A DNA stretch of 5,158 bases from an uncultured Eubacteriales bacterium (GTDB lineage Bacteria > Bacillota > Clostridia > Oscillospirales > CAG-272): the NCBI GenBank assembly GCA_902462015.1, contig CABPZV010000149.1, positions 1-5,158 on the forward strand. Direction: 5' to 3'. A model generated the notes under the pieces. It was not told the origin of the DNA and searched no databases. It saw nothing but the letters and a program-made list of their open reading frames with translations. The position numbers and the translations under genes are program-made. Below, piece after piece: positions 1-5,158 of the stretch (the stretch's first letter is position 1; each line of letters opens with the position of its first letter).

Positions 1-27
1 GGGCTCGCCCCGTCAAATGGCGTGGCA

Positions 28-65
28 ACCATTCCAGTCGGAGATTGTATCTCCCACTGAATGGT
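28..65. repeat. Long imperfect hairpin, 16 paired bases
   Basis: Read on the plus strand, ACCATT pairs with AATGGT. After a single bulged C, CAGT pairs with ACTG. After a C-C mismatch, GGAGAT pairs with ATCTCC around a TGT loop. Sixteen base pairs interrupted by one bulge and one mismatch is more than chance in a segment this short, and it points to a folded RNA or a palindromic mobile repeat. There is no run of T on either side. Confidence 0.6.
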
Positions 66-77
66 GAATGTAACCCG

Positions 78-92
78 TCGCCTGAAAGGCGA
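78..92. repeat. Short hairpin TCGCCT-GAA-AGGCGA
   Basis: A perfect 6 bp stem (78-83 with 87-92) closes a GAA loop. Its right arm runs directly into the 12 bp inverted repeat that starts at position 92, and together they create the palindrome GGCGATCGCC at 88-97. The two stems share base 92, so they would stack end to end or compete for it. Confidence 0.5.
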
Positions 93-123
93 TCGCCATT
101 AAAGCGGCAGTTTTAATGGCGAT
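92..123. repeat. Perfect 12 bp inverted repeat
   Basis: ATCGCCATTAAA at 92-103 is the exact reverse complement of 112-123, with an 8-base loop (104-111). The stem lies 4 bp beyond the stop codon of the surface-protein gene (stop at 128-130). The 9-base word TTAATGGCG of the right arm (113-121) is repeated directly at 128-136, inside the end of that gene. On the minus strand the stem is followed by GCGATCGCC rather than a U-tract, so it is not a standard intrinsic terminator. It could still protect a transcript's 3' end. Confidence 0.65.
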
Positions 124-127
124 TGTC

Positions 128-1795
128 TTAATGGCGGGACATCTTGCCTAAGTTATATTTTTTGATTCCGATTACAAGTACTGTAACTATAATCGACAGC
201 AGTATAATAACTGTTACTGCCGTAACAATCATCCAGCGTTTAACATAAAATAAAATCTCTCCGCTTGCACTAAGCCCAATTGTGTATTTTCCGTCTCTAA
301 CTCTCAGATGCGAAGCCGCCAAAGCAATATTTTCCGCAGAATCGCTTTCGATTAATACCGTCCCTGCTTTAGAATTCTGTCTGTATATAAAATTCCCATT
401 AGAATCGGACATTTCATCATATACTTCAATATAAGCCGCAATATCCGCGCCGTTTAACTCACCGACTTCTATCCTATTGAATCCCTCAGATGTCCTTATA
501 AGCGCAACAGAGCTGTCTTCATATACAAACGCGGCGGCATTCATGTAAAAATCACCTCGGTTAAACACCGCCGTACCAACTGTACCCGGAACTGCCGTAC
601 TATGTCCAATCACTCCTCCGCTGAAAGAAAAATGTCCGTCATTGAACACTCCTCCTCCAAAATCCGCGCTGTTCCCGGTAATTGAACCGTAACTTAGCAC
701 AAAAACACCTTCGTTTAGTACCGCTCCGCCGTGTGAGGCGGTATTTCCGCTTACATCTCCGTTCATAAAGCTTATATTTCCCTCATTAAAGACACCGCCG
801 CCGCGCTCTGCCGTATTGTCATTTACTTTAATATACGCAGAGTGACCATTACCACGGTTATAGACCGCCCCGCCAAATTCCGCTTCGTTGCATACAAAAG
901 CCACGCCTGAAAAGGTAAGAGACGCATTTTCATCCGCATACAAACCGCCGCCGCGCTCCGCTGTATTTCCGGAAATATAGCCTCCTGAAAGAATAGCCTG
1001 TCCGCTGTTTATGAATACACCGCCGCCACTAAGCTCTGCTATATTTTTTGCTCCGCGTGTAACGGCTCCGCCGTATGAATCTATTCCTTTATATTCACCT
1101 ATTATTCCTCCGCTGATTTCTAATATACCGGAATCTACATATACGGCGCCGCCAAGCTCTGCACCGCAATCCGAAATTATACCGTCATTTATCGTAAGCC
1201 TGCCGGATTTAAGATACACTGCGCCTCCATACTGAGCAGAAAATGAATTTATCTGCCCGCCTAAAACCGTAATAACACCGCCGTCTGAAAACAATGCGCC
1301 TCCATATGTTCCCGTTCCTCCGGTCAATACAACTCCGCTGTTCAGCGTAACAGAACATCCGTTTCCGACAAAAATAAGAGACTCACACTGTGTTTCTTCA
1401 CACGCCAGAAGCAGAGAGTCGGCTGAAGAGTCATCCTCCGAACCTAAAATAAGCTCCGCTCCATTTTCAAGTTTAAAAAGAGATTCGTCTCCACAGGAAG
1501 ACGAAATTATACATCCTCCACCTGTTAACCGGTAACTGCCGCCATTCAATGTCAAAGGATTTTCGACTTTTATATCCCGTATTAGCAAAATATCTCCGTT
1601 TTCCGATACTATCGCGGCCTCACCGCCGCCAAGTGCACGGATAAATTCGGAAACATCTTCAACCAATCCTCCGGGTGCGGAAAGCTCCCCATATTCAGCA
1701 CATTCCGCCTGAGCTGTAAAAGAAAGCAATACCGCGGCTAAACCTGAAAAAAAAGCAATCCTAAGTATCTTTTTTATCTTCATTTCTGCAACCAT
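128..1795 (-). CDS. Secreted right-handed beta-helix surface protein with C-terminal membrane anchor
   Basis: The 555-residue product begins with a signal peptide: basic residues 6-12 (KIKKILR), a hydrophobic core to about residue 25, and a likely cleavage after AQA at residue 30. Residues 163-413 form about ten glycine-rich turns of roughly 24 residues, with GGA(V/L) or GGG(V/L) followed by Y/F, then NxG or SG, then SGG.I.(G/D)NTA. This is the pattern of pectin-lyase-like beta-helices and resembles chlamydial Pmp-type repeats. A repeat-free module (about 440-518) precedes one transmembrane helix (521-544) and a short basic tail, so the body should face outward. No LPXTG sorting signal is seen. 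Catalytic residues of a polysaccharide lyase are not evident, so adhesion or a structural surface role is an inference. The ATG at 1795 has AGGG six bases upstream; the ATG at 1783 is an alternative that keeps the signal peptide. The coding DNA is GC-richer than its neighbours, partly because of its many Gly codons. The last codons and stop fall inside a copy of the repeat word of the adjoining palindromic region. Confidence 0.85.
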   Translation of the reverse strand: MVAEMKIKKILRIAFFSGLAAVLLSFTAQAECAEYGELSAPGGLVEDVSEFIRALGGGEAAIVSENGDILLIRDIKVENPLTLNGGSYRLTGGGCIISSSCGDESLFKLENGAELILGSEDDSSADSLLLACEETQCESLIFVGNGCSVTLNSGVVLTGGTGTYGGALFSDGGVITVLGGQINSFSAQYGGAVYLKSGRLTINDGIISDCGAELGGAVYVDSGILEISGGIIGEYKGIDSYGGAVTRGAKNIAELSGGGVFINSGQAILSGGYISGNTAERGGGLYADENASLTFSGVAFVCNEAEFGGAVYNRGNGHSAYIKVNDNTAERGGGVFNEGNISFMNGDVSGNTASHGGAVLNEGVFVLSYGSITGNSADFGGGVFNDGHFSFSGGVIGHSTAVPGTVGTAVFNRGDFYMNAAAFVYEDSSVALIRTSEGFNRIEVGELNGADIAAYIEVYDEMSDSNGNFIYRQNSKAGTVLIESDSAENIALAASHLRVRDGKYTIGLSASGEILFYVKRWMIVTAVTVIILLSIIVTVLVIGIKKYNLGKMSRH

Positions 1796-1850
1796 ACCTT
1801 TCCCTAAAAACAGATTTTCTTTTCATAAGAACAAGGCGTTTCTGTGAAAT

Positions 1851-1871
1851 TGACAATCGAATATCTTGTCA
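1851..1871. promoter_or_regulatory. Possible operator dyad TGACAA-N9-TTGTCA
   Basis: A perfect 6 bp inverted repeat with a 9-base centre lies 55 bp upstream of the beta-helix gene start, in the only space available for that gene's promoter (1796-1907). The 21 bp dimension suits a dimeric repressor, but no partner regulator is in the window. No good minus-strand -35/-10 pair stands out here. On the plus strand, TTGACA (1850-1855) lies 17 bp from TAAACA (1873-1878), a weak match that would give antisense RNA to the end of yajC. The dyad could be chance. Confidence 0.2.
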
Positions 1872-1900
1872 GTAAACAAAAGAACTTCATAATTTCAGTA

Positions 1901-1941
1901 ATAACAGAAAACGGCAGTACCGCTCATAAGCAGCTCTGCCG
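1901..1941 (-). terminator. Intrinsic terminator of yajC
   Basis: On the minus strand, CGGCAG pairs with CTGCCG (1936-1941 with 1912-1917). Inside, one A-A mismatch is followed by GCTGCT pairing with AGCGGT using G-U wobbles, around a TATG tetraloop. The stem is followed by TTTTCTGTTAT (1911-1901). It begins 38 nt after the yajC stop codon, which isolates yajC from the beta-helix gene downstream. Confidence 0.8.
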
Positions 1942-1979
1942 ATTTAATTCTATACTATATGGTATTAATAAAGACGTAA

Positions 1980-2312
1980 TTATTCTGCATCTTCCGCGTG
2001 AACATCGACCGATCTTACCGCTGTACGAAGAATACGGATTTTAGTGCAATTCCTCGTCGTTTCTATTACAAGAGTTTCATCCTTTATACTGACAATTTTA
2101 CCGATAATTCCGCCTATCGTTGTGATTTCATCGCCCACCTGCAGGCCATTGCGCATAGCATTAGTTTCTTTTTCCTGCTTCTTCTGAGGACGAACCATGA
2201 AAAAGTAAAAAACAACAAGAAGCACTAAAAGCATTCCTATTGAAAGCCATGAACCGGCTCCGGTAGATACAGTCTCGGCCGCTGCATCTCCAGCTTCAAG
2301 CAAACTGAACAT
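1980..2312 (-). CDS. yajC: YajC, Sec translocase accessory subunit
   Basis: This is a 110-residue protein, the usual size for YajC. A short N-terminal segment precedes one hydrophobic helix (about residues 22-40). This is followed at once by the family signature MVRPQKKQ (39-46), and then by a small soluble beta domain with the characteristic GLQVGDEITTIGGIIGKI stretch (56-73). In characterised bacteria YajC sits in the inner membrane with SecD and SecF and assists the SecYEG protein-export channel; that role is taken from the family. The start is supported by GGAGGA (about 2321-2326) nine to ten bases before the ATG. Unlike many genomes, where yajC sits beside tgt or secDF, here it lies between a hydrolase and a surface protein, with its own consensus promoter (2351-2379) and terminator (1901-1941), so it looks monocistronic. 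Confidence 0.95.
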   Translation of the reverse strand: MFSLLEAGDAAAETVSTGAGSWLSIGMLLVLLVVFYFFMVRPQKKQEKETNAMRNGLQVGDEITTIGGIIGKIVSIKDETLVIETTRNCTKIRILRTAVRSVDVHAEDAE

Positions 2313-2350
2313 TATTTATATCCTCCGGTATTTCTTTATTACTGTTTACC

Positions 2351-2379
2351 ATTATACACTACGACACAATGTTTGTCAA
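2351..2379 (-). promoter_or_regulatory. Perfect consensus sigma-A promoter of yajC
   Basis: On the minus strand, TTGACA (2374-2379) and TATAAT (2351-2356) are separated by exactly 17 bp, matching the housekeeping consensus at all twelve positions. Transcription should begin near 2344, giving a leader of about 30 nt before the yajC ATG at 2312. The -35 box is only 27 bp past the stop codon of the preceding hydrolase gene. No terminator lies between them, so some hydrolase transcripts may also read into yajC. Confidence 0.9.
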
Positions 2380-2405
2380 TGATATTAATTCCATTAAAAA
2401 GAAAG

Positions 2406-3884
2406 TTAACAATCTTTTCCCTTTACTTCGGCACATCTTACCTCAAAGGAATCTCCTCCTGGATATTGCAGGCACTTTAACAATATGCCATCGCCATCTT
2501 TAATCATTTTCATCTCATGGTAATAGGCATAACCGTCACAAAGCATACGTATTTTATACTCATTGCCCTGAAAAGCATAAGTTGCATTTAAACGGCTATA
2601 CGGCCTAATAACAAAAGGAAAACTGCATTTTGGTACGCCAAAACCTAAGTCGTTATAAATCCATTCATTATATCCGGATTTAATCTCATAACTTCCGCGA
2701 CACCCTTCAAATTCAGTCAATCCATACGACACAAGACGAATTGATTTAATGCCCAATGGATTATCAGGAACTGAATAAACACCGCCGAATAAGCTATCTG
2801 TCTCCTGTTCTTCCGGCACAGACGAGCCACTCATAAATTCGCTCTTTCTTTTTTTGAGAACAGATGAATCGCCGATATTAGACTCACAACAGTCAATTCC
2901 AGGTATGAGACAGTCCCATATGCCCTTCAGCAAATACTGCGAACATTCCGACCCGGAAAAAACGGCTACAACAAGATCATGTTCCGGAACGATAACACAA
3001 TACTGTCCAAACGCACCGTCGGCACGGTAAGCCCCTTTGTAAACACAACGCCATATCTGCCAGCCGTATCCGCAATCCCAATCTGAAGGCTGCCACTCCT
3101 TGCACTCTCTAAGTTCGTCGAGCCACGCCTGCCCCTCCATATCTGCAGTAGACACAAGAGCAGACGTCGCCCTATCAATAAGCTCCGGAGACAAAAGCTG
3201 TCTGCCGTCAACACTCCCACGGTTAAGCAAAAACTGTCCGGTCTTAGCAGCAGAAAGTATGTCTATATTAAGTCCAAAACCCCCATATGAATTTCCGTCA
3301 GAATCACTCTCCCAAAATATATTTTCAATACCTATCGGCTCAAATAGTCTCGGAACTAAATATTCTGATAAAGACATCCCTGTCACTTTGCTAATAATCA
3401 ACGAAATCATATATGTTGCTCCGGTATTATAAACATATTTTGTTCCGGGCTCAAGCAAAACATCTGAAGACAAAAACATTTTAACCGGATCGGAATCATT
3501 AATTATAAAATCAGCATTATCAGGATAGTGCCCTGTTGTCATAGTCAAAAGATGTTTTACTTTCATCTTTTTCATGTTCTCACATATCTTGACCTCTGAA
3601 CACACCTCAGGGAAAAAGGAGATTACATAATCCTCTTCGTCAATAAGTCCCTCCTGCATTGCATACATTACACCAATCGATGTAAATGTCTTACTCATCG
3701 AGTTTAACATATGCAAACTATCTATTTTATAAGGCTTCCATGCACAAAGTGAAATAAGCTTTCCTCCGCGCATTATTGCACATGAATGTACATGGGTATT
3801 CATTTTATCCCAATAGTCAAACATTCTTTCAATTGCCTTGCTGTCTACATTTTGTTTCTCAGGCACACACTGTTCAAGAACCAT
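2406..3884 (-). CDS. Serine hydrolase, class C beta-lactamase/esterase superfamily, with extra C-terminal domain
   Basis: The 492-residue product belongs to the COG1680-type serine hydrolases (class C beta-lactamase, esterase and NylB-like fold). The nucleophile motif SxxK is S62-M-S-K65 within LNSMSKTFTS. The catalytic Tyr motif is YNTG at Y152, after EPGTKYV. The third motif that is HTG or KTG in penicillin-recognising enzymes is DGAFGQ (289-294), as in esterase/amidase-like members. VKHLLTMTTGH (109-119) is also typical. The catalytic domain ends near residue 335. A polar linker (about 336-362) and a beta-rich C-terminal domain (about 363-492) follow, making it longer than the usual ~350-400 residues. 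No signal peptide is seen, and 19 cysteines favour a cytoplasmic location. The substrate cannot be read from sequence, and beta-lactam resistance should not be assumed. The start lacks a clear Shine-Dalgarno, but conserved-looking sequence begins close to it (PEKQNVDSKAIERM), so a much later start is unlikely. The gene follows the EamA exporter by 72 bp and may be cotranscribed with it. Confidence 0.88.
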   Translation of the reverse strand: MVLEQCVPEKQNVDSKAIERMFDYWDKMNTHVHSCAIMRGGKLISLCAWKPYKIDSLHMLNSMSKTFTSIGVMYAMQEGLIDEEDYVISFFPEVCSEVKICENMKKMKVKHLLTMTTGHYPDNADFIINDSDPVKMFLSSDVLLEPGTKYVYNTGATYMISLIISKVTGMSLSEYLVPRLFEPIGIENIFWESDSDGNSYGGFGLNIDILSAAKTGQFLLNRGSVDGRQLLSPELIDRATSALVSTADMEGQAWLDELRECKEWQPSDWDCGYGWQIWRCVYKGAYRADGAFGQYCVIVPEHDLVVAVFSGSECSQYLLKGIWDCLIPGIDCCESNIGDSSVLKKRKSEFMSGSSVPEEQETDSLFGGVYSVPDNPLGIKSIRLVSYGLTEFEGCRGSYEIKSGYNEWIYNDLGFGVPKCSFPFVIRPYSRLNATYAFQGNEYKIRMLCDGYAYYHEMKMIKDGDGILLKCLQYPGGDSFEVRCAEVKGKDC

Positions 3885-3925
3885 ATTAAAATATATCCAT
3901 CTCTTTAGTATTTTTCTCTTTTCAA

Positions 3926-3954
3926 TTTATATGTAAGATACATAATTTATACAA
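3926..3954 (-). promoter_or_regulatory. Possible promoter with dyad in the spacer, upstream of the hydrolase gene
   Basis: On the minus strand, TTGTAT (3949-3954) is a poor -35 (3 of 6) and TATAAA (3926-3931) a good -10 (5 of 6), with a 17 bp spacer. Inside the spacer is a perfect inverted repeat, TATGTA-TCT-TACATA (3930-3944), which overlaps the start of the -10 and could be an operator. The DNA here is very AT-rich, so chance matches are likely. The hydrolase may instead be transcribed from upstream of the exporter. Confidence 0.35.
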
Positions 3955-3956
3955 CT

Positions 3957-4859
3957 TTAAAGCTTGTCTGTAGCGAAGGAATCCTTAACATCAGCCGATG
4001 TTCTCAGCTGTGCAAATATAATACCTGCAAAAATCAAAATACATCCTATGTACCCGCGCAACGGCATAGTTTCGTGAAGTATCAAAGCTCCGCCAATTGC
4101 TCCAAACACTGATTCGGTCGACAATATAATCGCCGACCACGTTGGATCGGCATTTTTTTGACCGACAATCTGACAGGTATATGCAACGCCGACAGACATA
4201 AAGCCACCGTACAAAATAGGAATAATAGCTCCTGAAATCCCGGAAAGTGTAATATCTTCGAAAATCAGAGCACAGATCAAACTAATTGCACCACATACAA
4301 AAAACTGCCCCATCGCAAATTTAATAGGAGGTACGTGCTTTGTAACATAATCAATAATTATAATATGGGATGTCCAAAATAATGTACCAATCATCAGTAC
4401 AATATCGCCCATCGATATTCCTTCAGTACCATTCATACATATGAGATATAATCCTGTTACCGATAATGCTACACCAATCCATGTAAACACACCAACACGT
4501 TTGTGCATAAAAAGCGCACATACCGGTACAAATACCGTGTAAAGCCCCGTAATGAAACTTGCTTTTCCGGCACTTCCGGTAAGAAATATTCCGTATTGCT
4601 GCAAGGAGGAGGCGGCAAACAAAGCTATTCCGGCAATAAATGAATAAATTAACAATAGCTTTAATTCTTTTTTAGAGGTTTTCTTCTTTTCAAATATCAG
4701 AATTACCGGCAGAAGTGAACATGCTCCTAATATAAATCTTATTCCATTAAACGTAAATGTTCCGACATAGTCTGCTCCAACACGCTGTGCAACAAATGCA
4801 AAACCCCAGATTATTGCAGCAATCAATAGAATCAGTCCGGACTTTATTTTATTATTCAT
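3957..4859 (-). CDS. EamA/DMT-superfamily ten-helix membrane transporter
   Basis: The 300-residue protein is almost entirely hydrophobic, with about ten predicted transmembrane helices: roughly 5-24, 36-55, 66-86, 97-117, 123-142, 150-170, 180-199, 209-229, 242-261 and 268-287. They form two tandem EamA repeats (about 7-142 and 150-286), the standard architecture and length of drug/metabolite transporters. Family-like sequences include IWGFAFVAQRVG near the N terminus of repeat one, and WSAIILSTESVFGAIGGALI followed by HE (241-263) in repeat two. Members export or exchange amino acids, metabolites or drugs across the cytoplasmic membrane; the substrate here is unknown. GAGGT (4866-4870) lies about six bases before the ATG and supports the start. 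A weak promoter candidate lies at 4894-4922. The hydrolase gene follows 72 bp downstream with no terminator between, so the pair may form an operon. Confidence 0.92.
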   Translation of the reverse strand: MNNKIKSGLILLIAAIIWGFAFVAQRVGADYVGTFTFNGIRFILGACSLLPVILIFEKKKTSKKELKLLLIYSFIAGIALFAASSLQQYGIFLTGSAGKASFITGLYTVFVPVCALFMHKRVGVFTWIGVALSVTGLYLICMNGTEGISMGDIVLMIGTLFWTSHIIIIDYVTKHVPPIKFAMGQFFVCGAISLICALIFEDITLSGISGAIIPILYGGFMSVGVAYTCQIVGQKNADPTWSAIILSTESVFGAIGGALILHETMPLRGYIGCILIFAGIIFAQLRTSADVKDSFATDKL

Positions 4860-4893
4860 AATAGTACCTCATACAAAGCAGCAAAAACAAAAA

Positions 4894-4922
4894 TTTAAAA
4901 CATAAGACAGCGGCACCGTGAA
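4894..4922 (-). promoter_or_regulatory. Weak promoter candidate for the EamA transporter
   Basis: In the 4860-4994 spacer the best pair I can find on the minus strand is TTCACG (4917-4922, 4 of 6) and TTTAAA (4894-4899, 4 of 6), 17 bp apart. It is listed because the gene needs a promoter after the rRNA terminator and nothing better is visible. It may be chance. Confidence 0.15.
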
Positions 4923-4994
4923 AATGAATCCGATCCGGCAACGAAATCTTTGAATTCCTACGGTACACATAAGCAATCTCTAACAATTTACATT

Positions 4995-5033
4995 AAAAAT
5001 AAAAAGACCTGAAACCGAGCAGGTTAACAGGTC
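4995..5033 (-). terminator. Intrinsic terminator of the rRNA operon
   Basis: On the minus strand, GACCTG pairs with CAGGTC (5028-5033 with 5006-5011). An inner AACC/GGTT stem closes a TGCTC loop, separated by a small TT/T internal bulge. The stem is followed by TTTTTATTTTT (5005-4995). It lies about 60 nt after the 23S 3' end and separates the rRNA operon from the transporter gene. Confidence 0.88.
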
Positions 5034-5086
5034 AATTCAAGATGTTCATAGAGAACCGAATAAAAACAATACGAATAAAGGATTAC

Positions 5087-5103
5087 GCTTGAAAAGTTCA
5101 AGC
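5087..5103. repeat. Inverted repeat spanning the 23S rRNA 3' end
   Basis: GCTTGAA (5087-5093) and TTCAAGC (5097-5103) form a perfect 7 bp stem with a 3-base loop. On the minus strand the first arm is the terminal GCTTGAA of 23S rRNA and the second arm is just outside the mature end. In bacteria this 3' end normally pairs with the 5' end of 23S rRNA (helix 1), so this local hairpin would compete with that pairing. Confidence 0.6.
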
Positions 5104-5158
5104 CCTCGGTCTTTTAGTATCGGTTAGCTTAACACATTACTGTGCGTACACCTCCGAC
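5095..5158 (-). rRNA. 23S ribosomal RNA, 3' end (partial)
   Basis: Read on the minus strand, the right edge contains GTGTTAAGCTAACCGATACT, then AAAAGACCGAGGGCTTGAAC. This aligns by eye with the conserved 3' end of bacterial 23S rRNA (E. coli: GTTGAGCTAACCGGTACTAA, ending GAGGCTTAACCTT). Only the last ~64 nt are in the window; the gene continues off the right edge. The exact mature end is uncertain by a few bases. No 5S rRNA gene follows before the terminator at 4995-5033. Confidence 0.93.

Larger units (their letters stand above)
1..127. other. Highly palindromic non-coding region downstream of the beta-helix gene
   Basis: I find no convincing gene here. Three hairpins sit almost back to back (28-65, 78-92 and 92-123). 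The word AATGGCG or its complement occurs four times in the first 136 bases: 16-22, 94-100 (inverted), 115-121 and 130-136. The region is visibly richer in G and C than the other intergenic DNA of the window. It lies just after the stop codon of the surface-protein gene and runs off the left edge, so its true extent is unknown. It could be a dispersed palindromic (REP/MITE-like) element, a structured 3' untranslated region, or part of a structured RNA. None of the hairpins is followed by a U-tract on either strand, which argues against an ordinary terminator. A short plus-strand reading frame is open from the edge to a TAA at 114-116, but its peptide resembles nothing I recognise. Confidence 0.5.

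Noticed and set aside
3..116. Plus-strand frame open from the left edge to a TAA, as the end of a converging gene
   Set aside because: The peptide is Arg/Pro-rich and unlike any family I recognise, and the segment is dominated by hairpins, which explain the sequence better. A gene crossing the edge cannot be fully excluded.
92..123. 12 bp inverted repeat as an intrinsic terminator for the beta-helix gene
   Set aside because: No U-tract follows on the minus strand; the next bases are GC-rich.
1..136. CRISPR array or integron attC site
   Set aside because: The repeated words are only 7-9 bases, unevenly spaced and partly inverted. There are no regular spacers, cas genes, integrase or conserved attC core sites.
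1011..1235. Plus-strand open frame of 74 codons, rich in Pro and Ser
   Set aside because: It lies wholly inside the beta-helix gene. Its Pro-rich content is the antisense shadow of the Gly-rich repeats.
1844..2044. Plus-strand open frame of 66 codons starting with GTG
   Set aside because: It overlaps the 3' end of yajC and the yajC terminator, has only a weak AAGG-like upstream site, and its product matches no family I know. The coding signal in the overlap belongs to yajC.
1998..2228. Plus-strand open frame antisense to yajC
   Set aside because: yajC is unmistakable on the other strand with promoter, ribosome site and terminator; this is a shadow.
2966..3432. Open frames on both strands inside the hydrolase gene (minus 2966-3220, plus 3100-3432)
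   Set aside because: Both lie inside the serine hydrolase, whose motifs are in one continuous frame; neither has a recognisable product.
2406..3884. Antibiotic-resistance beta-lactamase
   Set aside because: The third motif is DGAFGQ rather than KTG, there is no signal peptide, and the family is dominated by esterases and amidases, so resistance is not supported.
5034..5094. 5S rRNA or tRNA gene between the 23S end and the terminator
   Set aside because: The ~60 nt interval is too short for 5S, is A-rich, and shows no tRNA T-loop or acceptor pairing.

Overview
The window looks like part of a low-GC Gram-positive chromosome, most likely a gut-type member of the Clostridia. The evidence is AT-rich intergenic DNA, purine-rich Shine-Dalgarno sites, a perfect sigma-A type promoter, U-tailed intrinsic terminators, and the 3' end of a 23S rRNA gene that reads like a Firmicute sequence. 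No protein here identifies the genus. Everything I can call as a gene lies on the minus strand, so transcription runs from high to low coordinates.

Layout in the direction of transcription. At the right edge (about 5095-5158) is the last ~64 nt of a 23S rRNA gene. It is followed by a strong intrinsic terminator (4995-5033), and there is no room for a 5S gene between them. After a ~135 bp spacer comes a 10-helix EamA/DMT-family exporter (3957-4859). A 72 bp gap holding a possible weak promoter with a dyad in its spacer leads to a long, cysteine-rich serine hydrolase of the class C beta-lactamase/esterase superfamily (2406-3884). Just past its stop is a perfect TTGACA-N17-TATAAT promoter (2351-2379). 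This drives yajC (1980-2312), which ends in a well-formed intrinsic terminator (1908-1941), so yajC appears to be its own transcription unit. Next is a large secreted, membrane-anchored right-handed beta-helix protein with Gly-Gly-Ala/Gly repeats (128-1795). The last 127 bp on the left (1-127) are densely palindromic, GC-richer DNA with three hairpins and repeated AATGGCG/CGCCATT words. One of these words supplies the last codons and stop of the beta-helix gene.

Functionally these are separate units, not a pathway: the tail of an rRNA operon, a possible exporter-hydrolase pair, a Sec accessory subunit and a surface protein that would use the Sec route. I see no CRISPR array, transposase, integrase, tRNA or defence module. 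The least explained parts are the palindromic element at the left edge, the beta-helix surface protein with its C-terminal transmembrane anchor, and the rRNA operon end without a 5S gene.
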